DNA of 64,000 nucleotides from Lingula anatina (taxonomy: Eukaryota; Brachiopoda; Lingulata; Lingulida; Lingulidae). The position numbers and the translations under genes were made by a program. Below are positions 26,411 to 39,677 of the stretch, one piece after another. Under the pieces are notes generated by a model. The model worked only from the letters and a program-made list of their open reading frames with translations. It was not told the origin of the DNA and ran no database searches. The stretch spans positions 253,796 through 317,795 of the forward strand of contig NW_019774970.1 in NCBI RefSeq assembly GCF_001039355.2, written 5' to 3'. The number at the start of each line of letters is the position of its first letter. Position 1 is the stretch's first letter.

Positions 26411-29400
26411 TGATATCTATATACTTTAAAATGACATTAGTAATTGTTTCAAATATCTAATCCTTTCTGTTGTTCTCAAGTAACCATCACACCTACGGCA
26501 TGATAACTGATTGAGCAGAAACAATTGTCAATACAATGTGTTAATCAGAGATACGTGCAATTCCCAACACACGACTAAGTGTTTTTAATGTCTCTGTCAG
26601 GACAATTAAATATATTCAAAAGGTGATTAAAGGTTATTGTATTAGCACCTACATGCATTATTCTGCACTTTTATCGACCCTCTTAGTTACTAATTCTAAC
26701 ACTTACGTAATGGCCGCCATTAAGTCAGAAAGCTGCCGTTATCGCCTCGGAATCGCCGTACTGGATATAGATGAACCTCGAGAGCAATGATAACACGGGG
26801 TTTTGATCGACTGTTTAATTTACCTTCGAGATTGAGTCAGGTTTCTGACTTTTTCTTGTCCAGACGTGGGAGTAAATGTTTGGTAGGAGCTTTAAGTTCA
26901 CATCGTGTATAAGTGCGCACAATATGGAACACGAAACCAAATGAACCCATGTATATATTTTTTTCTTTAAAAAATTACGCTAGATTTTAATTATTACACT
27001 GATTAGATAAACAAAAAATGGATTGTTTCGTGTATATTAGCACTTGATGCTTGGCCCTTAATCCATCACCCCCCTGCCCCCCCCCCCCTCACACACACAT
27101 ACACCTCTTTGCGCACATACAATTCATCTGCGCATGTCAATAAATCATTAACTTGATATACTATTTCAACTTAAAATAACACAAAACAGTTTCAGCCTAC
27201 CCTAGATTTCCTTCAAACCTACTCCTCTCTGCTCCCCCGCGCGGTTTCCAATCTTGATCCACGTTCATTGAAAAAAAAATGTCAATTACTTCATCATAAG
27301 AGCCCGGCTTATCTCTCACGTATTCGGAGCAAGGACCTATTGATCCTACCTCGTATGTACTCACATGTTACATGACTTGCGCGGCGGGTCACTGTTTCTG
27401 GGCGGTGATTAAAAACACATTTACTGATAACACTAAGTTGACGGTACGTACTGTTGGTAAAATAATGGCAAAATTGTGGTAGTAGCTTTGCTGGTCTGCC
27501 ACACATGCCAAGCATGACATAGCTGTGTCTGATTATTTTGTAAAGCCTGTATATGTATTTTTTGCTGTAAAAGTTTTTTCCATCCTGTATTCTATGATGA
27601 TGGTAAATAGTAAACTTGATTTTGTACCCATAAGTCATTAATGCAAGGAAAACTCTATCAGGAACGGCCGAGACGACCTGAATCATAAATAGAAAACGTG
27701 TTAAATCTCTCAAGAACGAATAATTTTCTATCACACCATACATTGTCCCCATACTTCGTCATTTTCATAATATTTTCCTTTCACTCTCTCTCACTTGACC
27801 ACAGTGCACGCACCAGGCACGATAGGTCTCAATCAGATATCTTGTTCATAAAAACATTTCAAATAACAAAAAACCTAAATTGCCCCGTCTGAGGAGGAAT
27901 ATTTTTAGCTAATTTTCTGGTCCCTTGGCCTTGTGTAATTTATTATCGTAACTACAAGTGCACCAACAATAAAGTAAATAAGACATGAAATAAGACATTA
28001 AAGCCATTAATATCGATTCCCGTAAGAATATTTTTCAGACTTGAATGTCAATAGATATATACATCTATTACCTATCATATTGTAATAGCAGTATTCGAAA
28101 TAAAGACAAAATTGGTAGGAACCCTTCCCCCTCATAACTCAGTCATTCAGCTGGGAATAAGGCTCATAAAACATATATTACCTAATCTATCTTCTCAATA
28201 TTTTGATTCCATTCATGAATAGGATTGGGCAAACAAATCACTTGTTTTTAATGTTTTTTGATATCAATCTATTCAATACTTACATCAGAGACACCCTGAG
28301 TTTCAGATGAAACAAGAGATGGTGAGTGTCTTCTGAAGCTCATGGTGCTAAAAATGAACTCATCTTGAACGTTTTAGTTGTTTTCTTCACATTCAAAGCT
28401 TGCAAGAAGCTGAATAATTCATCTGTATTTCATGGAAAATATTATGTCGTACTCTTCATGTCCACTGCTCAAGGCAAAAATATTTGTCATTACGTATTCC
28501 CAATCTAAATATACCTTGTGCCTAAAATACATAATATACATGTAAAGAGCACGTTTTGGATTTTTAGTGTGTTTGATTATTTTTGTCTGCTCTTTTTTTT
28601 TCGTTTTTGTATTCTTTTCGCAAAACAACACCTTACACAATTCAGCTCGAACTCTGACTAAAGCACAAATTCTCAATATTCATTGACATAAGTACTCTTC
28701 ATTCGTCATATATTTCCTTAACAGTTAAAAGTAAGACTGTCTGTACGCCGTTCTTTTAATCTTTGGGGGACAAAAAATTGGAAGGCTGCAAAAAGGCATG
28801 AGGGAAGGGAAAAAGTGTCGCATGAAGTTCCCGTTTGTCCAAAGCGTGTGGGTATTCGGCGATTCCACGTAGTCGCGCAACTCACTGACAGTGAATGTCA
28901 GATACAGTCAATATCAAAACACCCAGCACCAGATGGCTTAATTAAATGAATAGGCCTAACAGGTCGTGAATAATTAAAGTAACATTCATTTTTCGCTTGA
29001 ACTTTATATGCTGGGCAATTCCATGCAGATGGTAGTTTTCATTCTGGTTTTCGTCAAGCAAGATGTTCAGATACCTGCTGTTGTATAAAAGTCACTGTAT
29101 GATGTGGTTATTTATTGTGACAAAACCAGGCACTTTACGTAAACATGTTGTGTTAAGGAATATCACGCAATAAAAGCTTATGTTCGCAATCCCAAAGGAA
29201 ATATAATGACACTTAATTTTAAGCACCTGTTTTGACAGTGCGTCCTCTCGTTTCAACCGTTAAAGTACACTTATGTAAGTAAAAACAAGACTAAAGCAAA
29301 TGCTATTTTTTGCATACCAATTCCAAGCCAGCTGTCAATTGTAAAAAATTCATCCAAAACACAAAAAATATAAAACATAATGGAATTTTGGTCACAAAAG

Positions 29401-32098
29401 TACACTAAGTATCACGTGTATGCAGTTAGATCAAGCAAGCCATCAGTAACGCTTCCGTGACGGCGTATATTTGGCACATGCCAACCCCCAATTCATTGAA
29501 AGTTTTTTCATTGAAAGTATCACGCTAAATATTTATCTCAAATTTGATCACAGAAATCATACTAAACAAAGGAGCAGGATAGTATCAATTCAAGGCAATT
29601 TTCGCCCTTTGCCAGCTGGTTCGCCTGCCACCAGTATATACATATGCGATTATTAAACTTTGATTTGGCTCTGCTTCCAACGTTGACATGGGCTGTTTCA
29701 AGATGTCACAGAGACATACACGCAGCGCTTTATTTGCCATTCGCCTACGCGACTCTTCGGGTGGCAGAAGGCCTGGAAACGAACTAATCCAGTCCCCTGG
29801 CGATATTACTGATTTCCTCTTTGATCGGCCATCCTCGTATCCGCATTAAATCCCCGGCAGCACGGGAAAACGCTGCGTTGAGTGCAAAAGCTATGCACAT
29901 AACAAAATTACACCGGCCCACACCGATATGCTCTACAATAATGGGTTAATAGTGCATATTACTTGATGAGCACCTTGGGACTAATTCTACATTGACCTTG
30001 GAGAGTGACCGATACAAAAAGAGTCACAAACCCACATCAAAGATGTAAAAAAGCATAGAAATTCTTTTTACACACACTGTAAACGTAAGCAACAAATAGC
30101 GTGCGTTTGCTCAAGAATAAATGTCATATTTAGTTTAATGGAGCCTCTGGAGAAGATTTTCCGCCTAACTTAAACAACGGCAAAGAAGGATATATACAAA
30201 ACTTAGGGCCTGTTGTGCAAAACGCCCAAAAAGTCAGTTTTGGGAATAATATCTTGACTTAGTTGTTGCGGTTCACTGAGAATCTCAAAGGCCCACCGGT
30301 CTCTTTTTTTATTATCTAAGCCTCTTGAGCAAATTTTAATTGTCTCGACGAAGATTTTCCACTTTTAGCAATGACAGTAACCCTTTTAGGTATGCTCCAT
30401 TCATTTACTGCAGGCTAACCATTCTTGATGTACGTGTATCCTAGCCCAATATCTCAAAGTCGGCTTTGTGTTGTCGGCAATATGATTTTAGCGGTGTAAC
30501 TTAGCTCAAGAACATATAAATTTATTTGTTTATTTATTATGCGGAACATCTCCCTGACATCACCGTTATAAACAACGTGATTGCGCTTTAATAGTATGCC
30601 TGACATCGTGCGCTGGAAAAACAATATGGCTAATAACGAAAATGGACAATTTGTGAACTCTGAAAAGTCCCTCGGAGCTTCCGATTTGCACTGTGGTTCT
30701 CCGAAATCAGGGACGATATATCTGAATTATCCTAACCGATACTCTAATTACATTCTGCTTGAATTAACTGTCGTTAGATATCGGAAACAAATGCCCGTTT
30801 ACGATCCTTTCACTCCGAACAGAGCAGGATGCAAACCTGGATCGAGCAAAGAAGGTCCCATTTGGCCCCTGGGAAACTTGGCAATTGAAATATCCAAAAT
30901 GGCCGTCAAATTACATGAAAAAATACACACCCGCACATATAAAAACCGTTGGTCTTGGTCCATGCCACGTACTGCTTCAGCCCATGTTTGTACTAGAAAC
31001 GTCTTTGTAGGAACCCCTTTTCTGTTTGGAATTGTTTATGTATCAACAGCAGCAGGAACAATAGGGAGGTTTCCGAGAACAAATCATTTCCATTGTTGAG
31101 TACGTTTTCCCAGGAGACATATTTTTTCCATTAATGTAAAACGTTTATTCAAATTTCTCTGAAAAATTAAGACATTTTCTCCAGATCAGCCCGGGATTCC
31201 TAATATATTTTGATGTGAGGAAATTATGTGAACGAATTGGTAAAAAAAGCAGAAAGGAAATGTCACACAAAGTTTAGAAAATCACACCCTGGTACAGTCT
31301 ACATGTGAATTCACCCCTAATGTAGTGAAGCAATCCCAAGGTCGTTTTTACCTCTTTTAAAAATGAACTATAAACTACTGGTGTACTATCAAGAGTAGGC
31401 CCAACTGTGAATTAAAAATGGTGACTATTTTTTTGTGCTTTATATAAAAGCTTTATATATATAAAAGCTCCATATTTCATTTGATTCTTATTTAGCCTGG
31501 TTCAGATTTACCGTGTATAATATTGGGATAAAAGTTTAAGTAAGATACTGGAATGCATTGTGTGTTTCAATCTAACGTCTAAAGCCTCTATAGCCATACA
31601 AAGTAATATTTCCCAAAATTGAAAGCTGCAAGAAAGCTAAGTAATTAGCCAATTATCCTTACCCCATAAAATACCAGACTGTTTTTGGTTGAGAAAAGAA
31701 CGTGGCGAATATACTGCAATTAGTCATTTGCTGTAATACGGCTCATATTTCATTCGTTGACAATGGTGGGTTGGTTTCCATAATTCAAAGAATATCATAA
31801 TGTTTAGATAGGTTTAATGAATTGCTTGTCTGCTTTTTCAAGAAACTGGAGACAGAAATAACATAACAAGTATATCATTCCTAGACTGTAATTGCTCATT
31901 GTCTATTGCGCAAATTATTTTGCCCGAGATCTCGTCGTGACTTTTTTGTTGTTGTTTTCTTGTGTAGGAAAGGCAAAATAAGAGAAGATCTACTGCAAAT
32001 ATAAAATATATAAAAACTGAACTTTATACAAGCATGTGAAAAACATCAGTCATTATATGCTAAGACAGAACATCTCCGTTTAAATGCACAGCGGGTTG

Positions 32099-32442
32099 TT
32101 TTTTTTTTTTTTTTTTTTTTTTTTTTNNNNNNNNNNNNNNNNNNNNNNNNNNNNNNNNNNNNNNNNNNNNNNNNNNNNNNNNNNNNNNNNNNNNNNNNNN
32201 NNNNNNNNNNNNNNNNNNNNNNNNNNNNNNNNNNNNNNNNNNNNNNNNNNNNNNNNNNNNNNNNNNNNNNNNNNNNNNNNNNNNNNNNNNNNNNNNNNNN
32301 NNNNNNNNNNNNNNNNNNNNNNNNNNNNNNNNNNNNNNNNNNNNNNNNNNNNNNNNNNNNNNNNNNNNNNNNNNNNNNNNNNNNNNNNNNNNNNNNNNNN
32401 NNNNNNNNNNNNNNNNNNNNNNNNNNNNNNNNNNNNTTTTTT
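32099..32442. other. Assembly gap (310 N) inside a poly-T tract
   Basis: About 28 T residues lead into 310 N bases (32,127-32,436), followed by six more T. The break clearly occurred at a homopolymer. Open frames predicted across the N run are meaningless. Confidence 0.98.
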
Positions 32443-35400
32443 GCAAGCTACTGAAACTTGAAAGTGGAAATCTCGACTTTGGATTAAGCCTTGTTTAGAC
32501 GTGCCGTAAGGTCGTTTCAGTGCATCATCTAACCAACCGACACCCCCATATTCCCGTTCATTCAAACCTAATTAATACTCTATGACAAATTTTACCTTTA
32601 TGTGGCGGTTGTCATCTTTGACGGCTGCCAGCTGCTCATTTCTCTAACATGATATCTTGAAAAATAGATAATTATAGATGAATGTGGAAAAGGGGGCGCG
32701 TTTACAAATTGTGTTATAAAGATAGGAATGTGTTATGAAAATTAGATTGCATAATTGCCTGCGGGGTTCTTGTGAAAAAATAGCCCTTAAAGTACAATCT
32801 CTGCTCAGTCTATGCCACGTGACCTGTTTTGAACACCTGTCAGAGACCAGTGTAACATTTCGTTCTCTTAATCAATTTCCTTCTTACGACTATTTCTCAG
32901 ACAAGGAAATGTAACGAAACTACCTCTTGTGTCATTTAGTGTCAGGGCAATTGCTTGCCCTTGTCACTCCCGTGTCAGGTTGACCAAATCGAATTAAGAC
33001 GGAACTTGTCTGAACTTTAAGATAAGTTCGTAGTAGTGCACTTTAATAAAGTTAGGCTTGGTCTGAAAGAACAGAAGCAACATTTCATTACGTTGCTTTA
33101 AAATTTAAAACCACTTTCTGGGCTAAATATTATTATTATTATTCTTTTAATTTCCACTTTTTAAATTATCATTTTTGGTGAAACAGGCCATCCAACTCCA
33201 CCAGCCTTGTTGGCAATTAATTCATTACAGTTTCTTAAAAGATGTAAAGTCATTCCTTGCATGAAATGATAGAACTTGCTCTAAGGCCATCTTCATCTGT
33301 GAGTGTCAAGCAATAAAAAGATTAAGTGCGCTTGGATCAAAATATCTGCCGTTTGTGAGCTCAATTGGGAACTCAATAGAAAAAAAACAGTTTTGTAAGA
33401 CACGCATTTCTTCTTTATTCAAAAATCTCAAACATTGTTTGACAGCTTTGTTGACATAAATATATCCCGGTTAAAGCTATGCATGGAATGACAAATGATC
33501 AAGGAAGTACACAAATTGTAGGAAGTGAGGAGCCCTAAGTCCACTTTTAGTGGACAGCGAATGACATTTTTCCGTCCTCTCTTCTCTAATGCTTGGTGAC
33601 AAAATGTTTACTCAATACTGCTGGGAATCGCTCTCATCGTTCACGGCACTATCATTAATACAACTATTTAAGAAAACTCATTACCAAAGACTGAGTTGAC
33701 TTCTTTTATGGTCACTTACGGTTAGATTGATGATGGGAAACTGGGAAATTTGGTCAAAAAAGATCGCGACTCAGTAATGTTTCAAAATATATATGTGCTT
33801 AACTGGGCTGTATGTTCCTCCTTGATTTTTTTTGTACTATATATATTTGGTATTTTTCCTAGGCATTTAGGATGTCGCTCTTGACAAATAGAATTGTATC
33901 AAGGAAAAATGAAAGTTGGCATTAAGTTAAAATCCAGGTACATGTAGTATTGCCGAAGATTGAAGACCTATTGCAAGAAAAGTTATATTCTGTATTTGCT
34001 AAGGAAATCGGCCGCCATCTTGGATATCGCTAGCTGCTCAATTTTTACTTTTTGGCAACTGGCATTGATTTGTTCTGGAGCCCCGGGATATCTTAATTAA
34101 AAAACAAGGAATAATACCCCCTGGTTCGAATACTGGAGGTTTATTTCTCTCGGTTATTGCAGGATATAAAAATAACCTTAGCCATCATCTGTTTCAGTTG
34201 AAGATGTTACTCTAATTATTGGTCTCATTAGTTGATATTTGTTTTAAAATTGGCAAAATTTGCCTTGAGTCTATGTTAAACAATAAGCTTGTGTCTCCTT
34301 CTCATTATTAGGATAAGAGCGTGTTACCTGTCATATAAATATATTTACAACGCAATATTGACATAATCTATTTTTGCCATTCTGACCACCAACTGGTTAT
34401 CACAGACTTCAGGGCAATTCATTTTCTTCTCATTAACAGAAAAATGAAGCTTATGAGGGAGCTACTTCTGGGACATGTAACACGTAAGGTACATCTACGG
34501 CAACTAACTCATACAATGAGACTTGTGAAATTTGCTATATGATGCCTTGACACTATTATGGAAAAATTCTGTCAGCCACGCACACGGGAAAGAATTAATA
34601 AGACGATTCGTGTTGAAGAGCTGTCGCTAACACCAGGAATTCTAAGTAAATGTGAACCAAATTATGTTCTATAACTCATTCGTGCATCTTTATTTCTTAA
34701 CACAATGCTTCGACTTGAACTGGATCTTTTCCTGTCAAAAGTCAGACATATCACCCTTTAAAATATTGAAAAGTGAATGCATCGCTTGAACAAAAGATAC
34801 AGACGTAGAAAACAATATGTACAGTAAAAAAAGATGTCTCCTTTGAACATTACACTTTCTTCGAGGAAAAGACAATTAATTTAGACCCTGCGTCCCTGTC
34901 ATTCTATTCGACATATTTGAGCTATCAGTTGCGTTAAATCAATTATCTGACAATGTGTCGCTACTAACTTTACTGACAACGAGACAACTGACAGTGATTC
35001 GTGTAGCAGGACGATTAGCGTCTCCTTTATTTAGGTATTGTTAACAGCAAGTGTTAACGAACTCTCAGTGCCTACACAGTTCCAGTGAGCTACTTTTTCT
35101 TAACGGCTCGTTTATTCAAGTCAGGTGGTTTGATCTTTTTCCGAATCCGGCTTGAACCGATTACATGTAAAGCAATTAGTTATAAGTGTTCTCAATTGAT
35201 TATCCAGCAAGACTTGCCTAATGTGGTCTGCGACTACAAAGGCAATGAAAATTCCTGGCTTGTTTTGATAGATTCTATAGATTTAAATAGGCCAAAGACG
35301 TTTTGACCACACACTAACCCCGGCTGTTTAGATGATAGGTTGCACCAAGAGCGCTTCAGGGCACCATCAAATACCACAGAGTGTAAACTGCTAGGGACAG

Positions 35401-35465
35401 ACCCAAAGCTCAGTAAATCCTCAGCGGCTCTTGGCACTACAGAGGCAATACTTATTAAAACCAGA

Positions 35466-35589
35466 TTTCGTCCAGTGTAAATCCGGTTTTCCATCATCTG
35501 TCAAGCTTCCTCTCTGAAGCACGTTTGAAGCGCGCCAGGAAAAGGGCCATATTCCGTCCAGTGTAAATCCGGCTTTCCATCATTTGTCA
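35466..35589. repeat. Short direct repeat, two copies of about 37 bp
   Basis: The block CGTCCAGTGTAAATCCGG followed by -TTTCCATCAT-TGTCA occurs at 35,466-35,502 and again at 35,552-35,589 with a few substitutions. The spacing of 86 bp suggests a small local duplication within RGK intron 1. Confidence 0.8.
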
Positions 35590-36505
35590 GCCACCGTCAG
35601 CTCTAGTGTGTTTCAATTTTTCTACATTTCCTTGTGAGTCGACAGTTTTCTGATAAGAACAGTTAATTAAGGTATATCTTACAACCTTGAGAACACCGTC
35701 AATTACAGTATGAGCAGAGAAGCTGCTGCATCTAGAGATCTGAATTCTATTTAAACGACGGTCTCTTGACGATGGAGCGCCACGGAGTGAAATGTAGACT
35801 AAATCTGGCAGAAGTCGAATGCACGCGGTGGGGAAAAACGTTATTTTATTTATTTTTTTTTCAAAAATATATAAATTGGAATATGCTCTTGAATCTGGAA
35901 ATATTACCAGAAATCATGCCGACTAAAAACTGTCTTACAGCTTTGTGAATATTGCCATCGCCCTCATCGAATATCACAATCTGCTAATGAATTTTTCTGC
36001 AAGCTTTTCTTAACACTTCTCATTGCCACCGACAAAGTAACCAATGATAAAATGTTTAAGACCACCTTTCTTAAAGATACTCTATACGGGATTTTACCGA
36101 CAAAATGAATTTTCCTCGGGATAAAAACAATTTACTTCTACCCACGAATCGATGCTCTTCCCTTTCCTTCCTTACACTTGAAGTCCAATGTGTTTATTTT
36201 GTTCTTAATTTTATAATTTAGCTCTAAATGACTGGCCAGTCATTTACAACACCATGCCTTCCAGTACGCTTCAGAAGAAAAAAAAATCGAAATAAGGTAC
36301 CTTTACTTGATGGGTTTTATAGATATCATTCAAGGTCCGAATTGGGAAAGTACCTATGCAACATTGTAGTCATATAAGGCGTGACTAAGGGTATATAGGC
36401 TACAATTGCGTACTGTATACTGGTACCTTTAAATTGGCAAAAAATATTATGTTAAAATTAGATTCTGGAAAGGAGCAAGTATGAACAAGGGAATAAGCTT
36501 CACCA

Positions 36506-36748
36506 CCCCTGCTAAAATTTGTCTCATTTAACGCTCACTTACGGTTCTCTAGAACATAACGTTTTTCTCTTTTAATGAAAAATATTTTTAATCTGTTCTA
36601 GGACAATTTGAAGGACTTCCCAAAAAAGTTCATTCAGGTACATTCATTAAAGAACAACATTAGAACTGTAAAAAAAAAATACACCGAATGTTCTAGAATA
36701 GACTGAGAACCGTAAGTGAACGTTAAATGAGACAAATTTTCGCAGGGG
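36506..36748. mobile_element. Inverted-repeat element (MITE-like)
   Basis: The ends are CCCCTGCTAAAATTTGTCTC and its near-complement GAGACAAATTTTCGCAGGGG. Pairing continues through ATTTAACG-TCACTTACGG and TCTAGAACA, giving arms of about 50 bp in a 243-bp element. It has no coding capacity. It lies in RGK intron 1. Confidence 0.85.
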
Positions 36749-38054
36749 CACAGCAGGCCATTAAAGAAGAAAAAGAGCCTCACTTTTGACAGTGAAATGC
36801 TTTTGTACGACATAAATCTCGTAATGAACAAGCTTTTGAACGCACCGAGACCGTCCGTCGCTCTGAAAGAAATCGAGAGTTTTATCCTCCAGAGCCACCT
36901 GCATCAGTTGATTAATTTGTCCTTTTTGAGGCTTAACCTTAACCTAAACTTGCCTCGGCTTTATTCTGAACTATACATTTCGTAACAATTGTCATTTATT
37001 GCTGTTTGTGGCTAGAGCAGCCGGAGATAATACAATCCCCATCCCATAGCTGTCTCCTACGGGTGGGAATGTTCGATGATGCAAAACCAATGCAAAAACC
37101 TATAAGCTATGTTTTATTACTAAATGGGTTAATATCCTTTATTCAAGCTGCTTTGTTATTGAAAGCAACGTGTGTGCGGCTGTCTTTCAGGTATTTATGA
37201 TAGACAGGCTTTTATCTTAACGACGAGCTGATACCTCCGTAATGAGCTAAATGCGTCTTTGTAAGAGGAAAAAAGCTATCGGGTTCACCTTGCACTGAAA
37301 AAAATCAATACAATGTCAGTGTAGTTTTCCCTCAGCTTATACAAGCAACGGACATATACAAAAGGCTTGGGGCACACATTATACCGACACCTGAAAGCTA
37401 AAAAGATATGATTTTACTGAAGATGAGTTTTATTCGTGTGATGATTGCAAACTCGGATACGTATGTTAGTGTTCACAAGTTAATGTGTAGTTTATGGTCG
37501 TGCAGGAATTGCGCGCATGTGTTAACTTATCCTAGCTACTCCAAGGGCCTCTTCCCCTCTCTTCTCCTCCCAGGCGTCAGCACTTGGTCTTTATAGCAAA
37601 AGAGAATACCAAAAATTACGATGGCTTTCTCGAAATCTCACTTTAAAGGGATGGATTTCGTGCCAGTTTTGCCGTCTTTACTAAGAAAAGCACCTCCTTC
37701 TGTAATTGATGGTCATTTCCTCAGATTCTGATTGTGTTATCTTTGCTCATTTCTTGATGATTCAGCTTCTGTTTACGACTATTCGCTTTTTTCAACGCAT
37801 TAGAAGGCCCATAGGATATGTACCTGATAGACTAATTAAAATGGTACTTGAGAATGACTTCCTGGGAAATCTTTGAGTTCAGATGAGACACGTTTGTGGA
37901 AATGATCAATGCAATGACGTTGCTCTGATATGCAGAATCCTATAATTTTAGTACATGTAGGTAAAAACATAGACGCACTTCACAAACACACAACTCTTTA
38001 AAAGGTGCCCAAGGCACATGCTCTTCCTGGAATACCTTAAGTGTATCACCCCAA

Positions 38055-38183
38055 ACACACGCGCGCGCGCACACATACTCACACGCACATGCATATACTG
38101 GTACCCTTGACGGTATGCTCGCTAAACTCTTTCACGATCACACATACACCCCCCCCCCCACACACACACACAAACACACACAA
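38055..38183. repeat. CA-rich microsatellite tracts
   Basis: ACAC/GCGC-rich and CA-repeat segments with a C10 run lie just upstream of RGK exon 2. The upstream part of the long open frame that overlaps exon 2 is produced by these repeats and is intronic. Confidence 0.85.
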
Positions 38184-38248
38184 ACATGAAAACACTGTCC
38201 TTATATTGAACAAGGACCCTAACATCTGTCATGTTTTCTTTTCTTCAG

Positions 38249-38331
38249 ATGAAGACGAAGAGAAGTCGGTGTCCGTATTATTGGACGGAGAAGAATCGGA
38301 AATGGTGCTAATGGACCCAATGAATGAACAG
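38249..38331 (+). CDS. RGK-family GTPase, exon 2 (switch/G3 region)
   Basis: An 83-nt exon between TTTTCTTCAG and GTATAA. It enters in phase 1 and leaves in phase 0, adding residues 253-280. It encodes an acidic stretch followed by SVSVLLDGEESEMVLMDP and NEQ. This is the RGK-style replacement of the Ras DxxG motif: vertebrate family members typically have Asp-x-Trp-Glu here, whereas this protein has Asp-Pro-Met-Asn-Glu at residues 275-279, so the Trp is missing. The SVxxLLDGEES pattern preceding it is typical of the family. Confidence 0.85.
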
Positions 38332-38958
38332 GTATAAAACTACGCCATTATTATCATGTGTATTTAATTGTTAAAAGTCTTACTACACGCGCTTGCCCGC
38401 GTGTCTTTGGATATGTACAAGAGAGTAGGTCCGTACCTAGGTTAGTAGGTGCAAGTGCGTGTGCGTGGAGTTGTGCATGCGTCGGGAGTAGGAAGTGTGT
38501 AGCGTTAAGTTGTGCACTTCCAGTCGACCTCTCACAACAGTTCTAAATTTCAGAGATTACTGAAGATTCATCTCTAACATCAGCAAAATAACGCTGGTGA
38601 TTTCAGTGGCGAGTGTTCAGTAATCTCCGAAGATCGAAGGGCGATCGCCACAGTCATGAGTCCGTGGTTTGAAGAGGTGGGGATCTGGGAACACATCCGG
38701 AATCATGTCACGATTTCAATACGCTGGCACGACTTAATGTTCAGGAACAAACTGAAACCCATTACCACCACTCAGGATTTAATTGATTAAGACACGGGAT
38801 CCTACTCGGGTCATTTCGTTCACTTTCTTAAGACTATTTTCGATCCAGGGGCCTTCATTTTATTTCTCAATCATGGAGAAACGACAGGTGTCTTCTGAAT
38901 ATAAAGTTCACACCAGAATTTAAAAGCGTGCTCTCTGTTTGGCAATAATATGTATCTT

Positions 38959-39677
38959 TGTAACCGCGGTTGGTTACCAGTGTTGGAGGTGAACGGTGAA
39001 TTTCAATTCACTTAAAAATGAACACAACAGCCAGCATGGAGTTTTGTAGTAGTCTTTATTTCTCATACATACAGTCTGACACGCAGGCAGGAACAGTCTT
39101 GACGATCTCCCGTGGTCTCTGACTCTCTACCTGAGAGGCCCAGTTTTTATAGGGAATCGTACTGGTTCCTGCGTACCCTAAATCTGTTAGTATGCGTATC
39201 TTATAGGAAATAAATTTGTCAATTGTCATATGTGAGTTAGGATGTGAGTTAGGATACATGAACCTCATCCCTGTGCTTGAATATATATAGGCCTAACTGT
39301 GTCCTACTTGAAATGAAGATCAATAGAACTAAATACTGGAACTACAATATTTGTTATAGTAACCCTCAAGATGGATATATTCTCCGGGTAGGAAGGCTGC
39401 ATATATAATGCTCGGACCTGGGACTGGCTCTATTAAATTGAACTTACTTAATTATCTCAGGTGGGGTGGAAGAGATCGAGAACTAAACGACAATAATTAG
39501 GCCAAAGTATTTCTACAGTTTGAGAATCGTCACTTGTTCTCCCTTTTCTGTCTGTTCAAAAGGGGGGGGGGCATTCATTATTTAAATTTATTACTTTGAA
39601 GGGACATTTGTTTTTAACAATAGCTTCTCTCCCAAGATTAAGATTTGAATTTAAAGACAAGGCTGAATTGTATAACA
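38959..39677 (-). mobile_element. LTR-like element (probable solo LTR), copy B
   Basis: Read on the minus strand, this segment starts TGTTATAC, ends GGTTACA and follows copy A at 10,203-10,842 block by block. It carries the same promoter-like TATAAAA (minus strand, near 39,145-39,151) and an AATAAA signal (39,055-39,060). It is about 80 bp longer than copy A, partly through a duplicated GTGAGTTAGGAT unit near 39.23 kb and a poly-C run. It lies in RGK intron 2, antisense to the gene. Its flanks show no clear target duplication. Confidence 0.6.

Larger units (their letters stand above)
20934..38248. other. RGK intron 1 (17.3 kb)
   Basis: This intron runs from the GTAAGT donor to a pyrimidine-rich TTTTCTTCAG acceptor. 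It holds three short inverted-repeat transposons (21.3, 26.1 and 36.5 kb), a 310-base assembly gap at 32.13 kb, a 23-bp palindrome near 26.4 kb, a repeated 37-bp block at 35.5 kb and a CA-rich tract just before the acceptor. Two longer open frames inside it (27,309-27,752 minus and 30,581-31,099 plus) have no recognisable features. Long first introns in such genes often carry enhancers, but none can be pinpointed here. Confidence 0.8.

Noticed and set aside
27309-27752. 147-codon open frame on the minus strand in RGK intron 1
   Set aside because: No recognisable motif, AT-biased composition and no supporting similarity to other parts of the window.
30581-31099. 172-codon open frame on the + strand in RGK intron 1
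   Set aside because: It starts at a non-ATG codon, has no domain, no hydrophobic segment pattern and no splice context. One open frame of this length can arise by chance in 64 kb of six-frame sequence.
32060-32565. Open frames spanning the N run
   Set aside because: They consist of unknown bases and poly-T/poly-A; no coding information.
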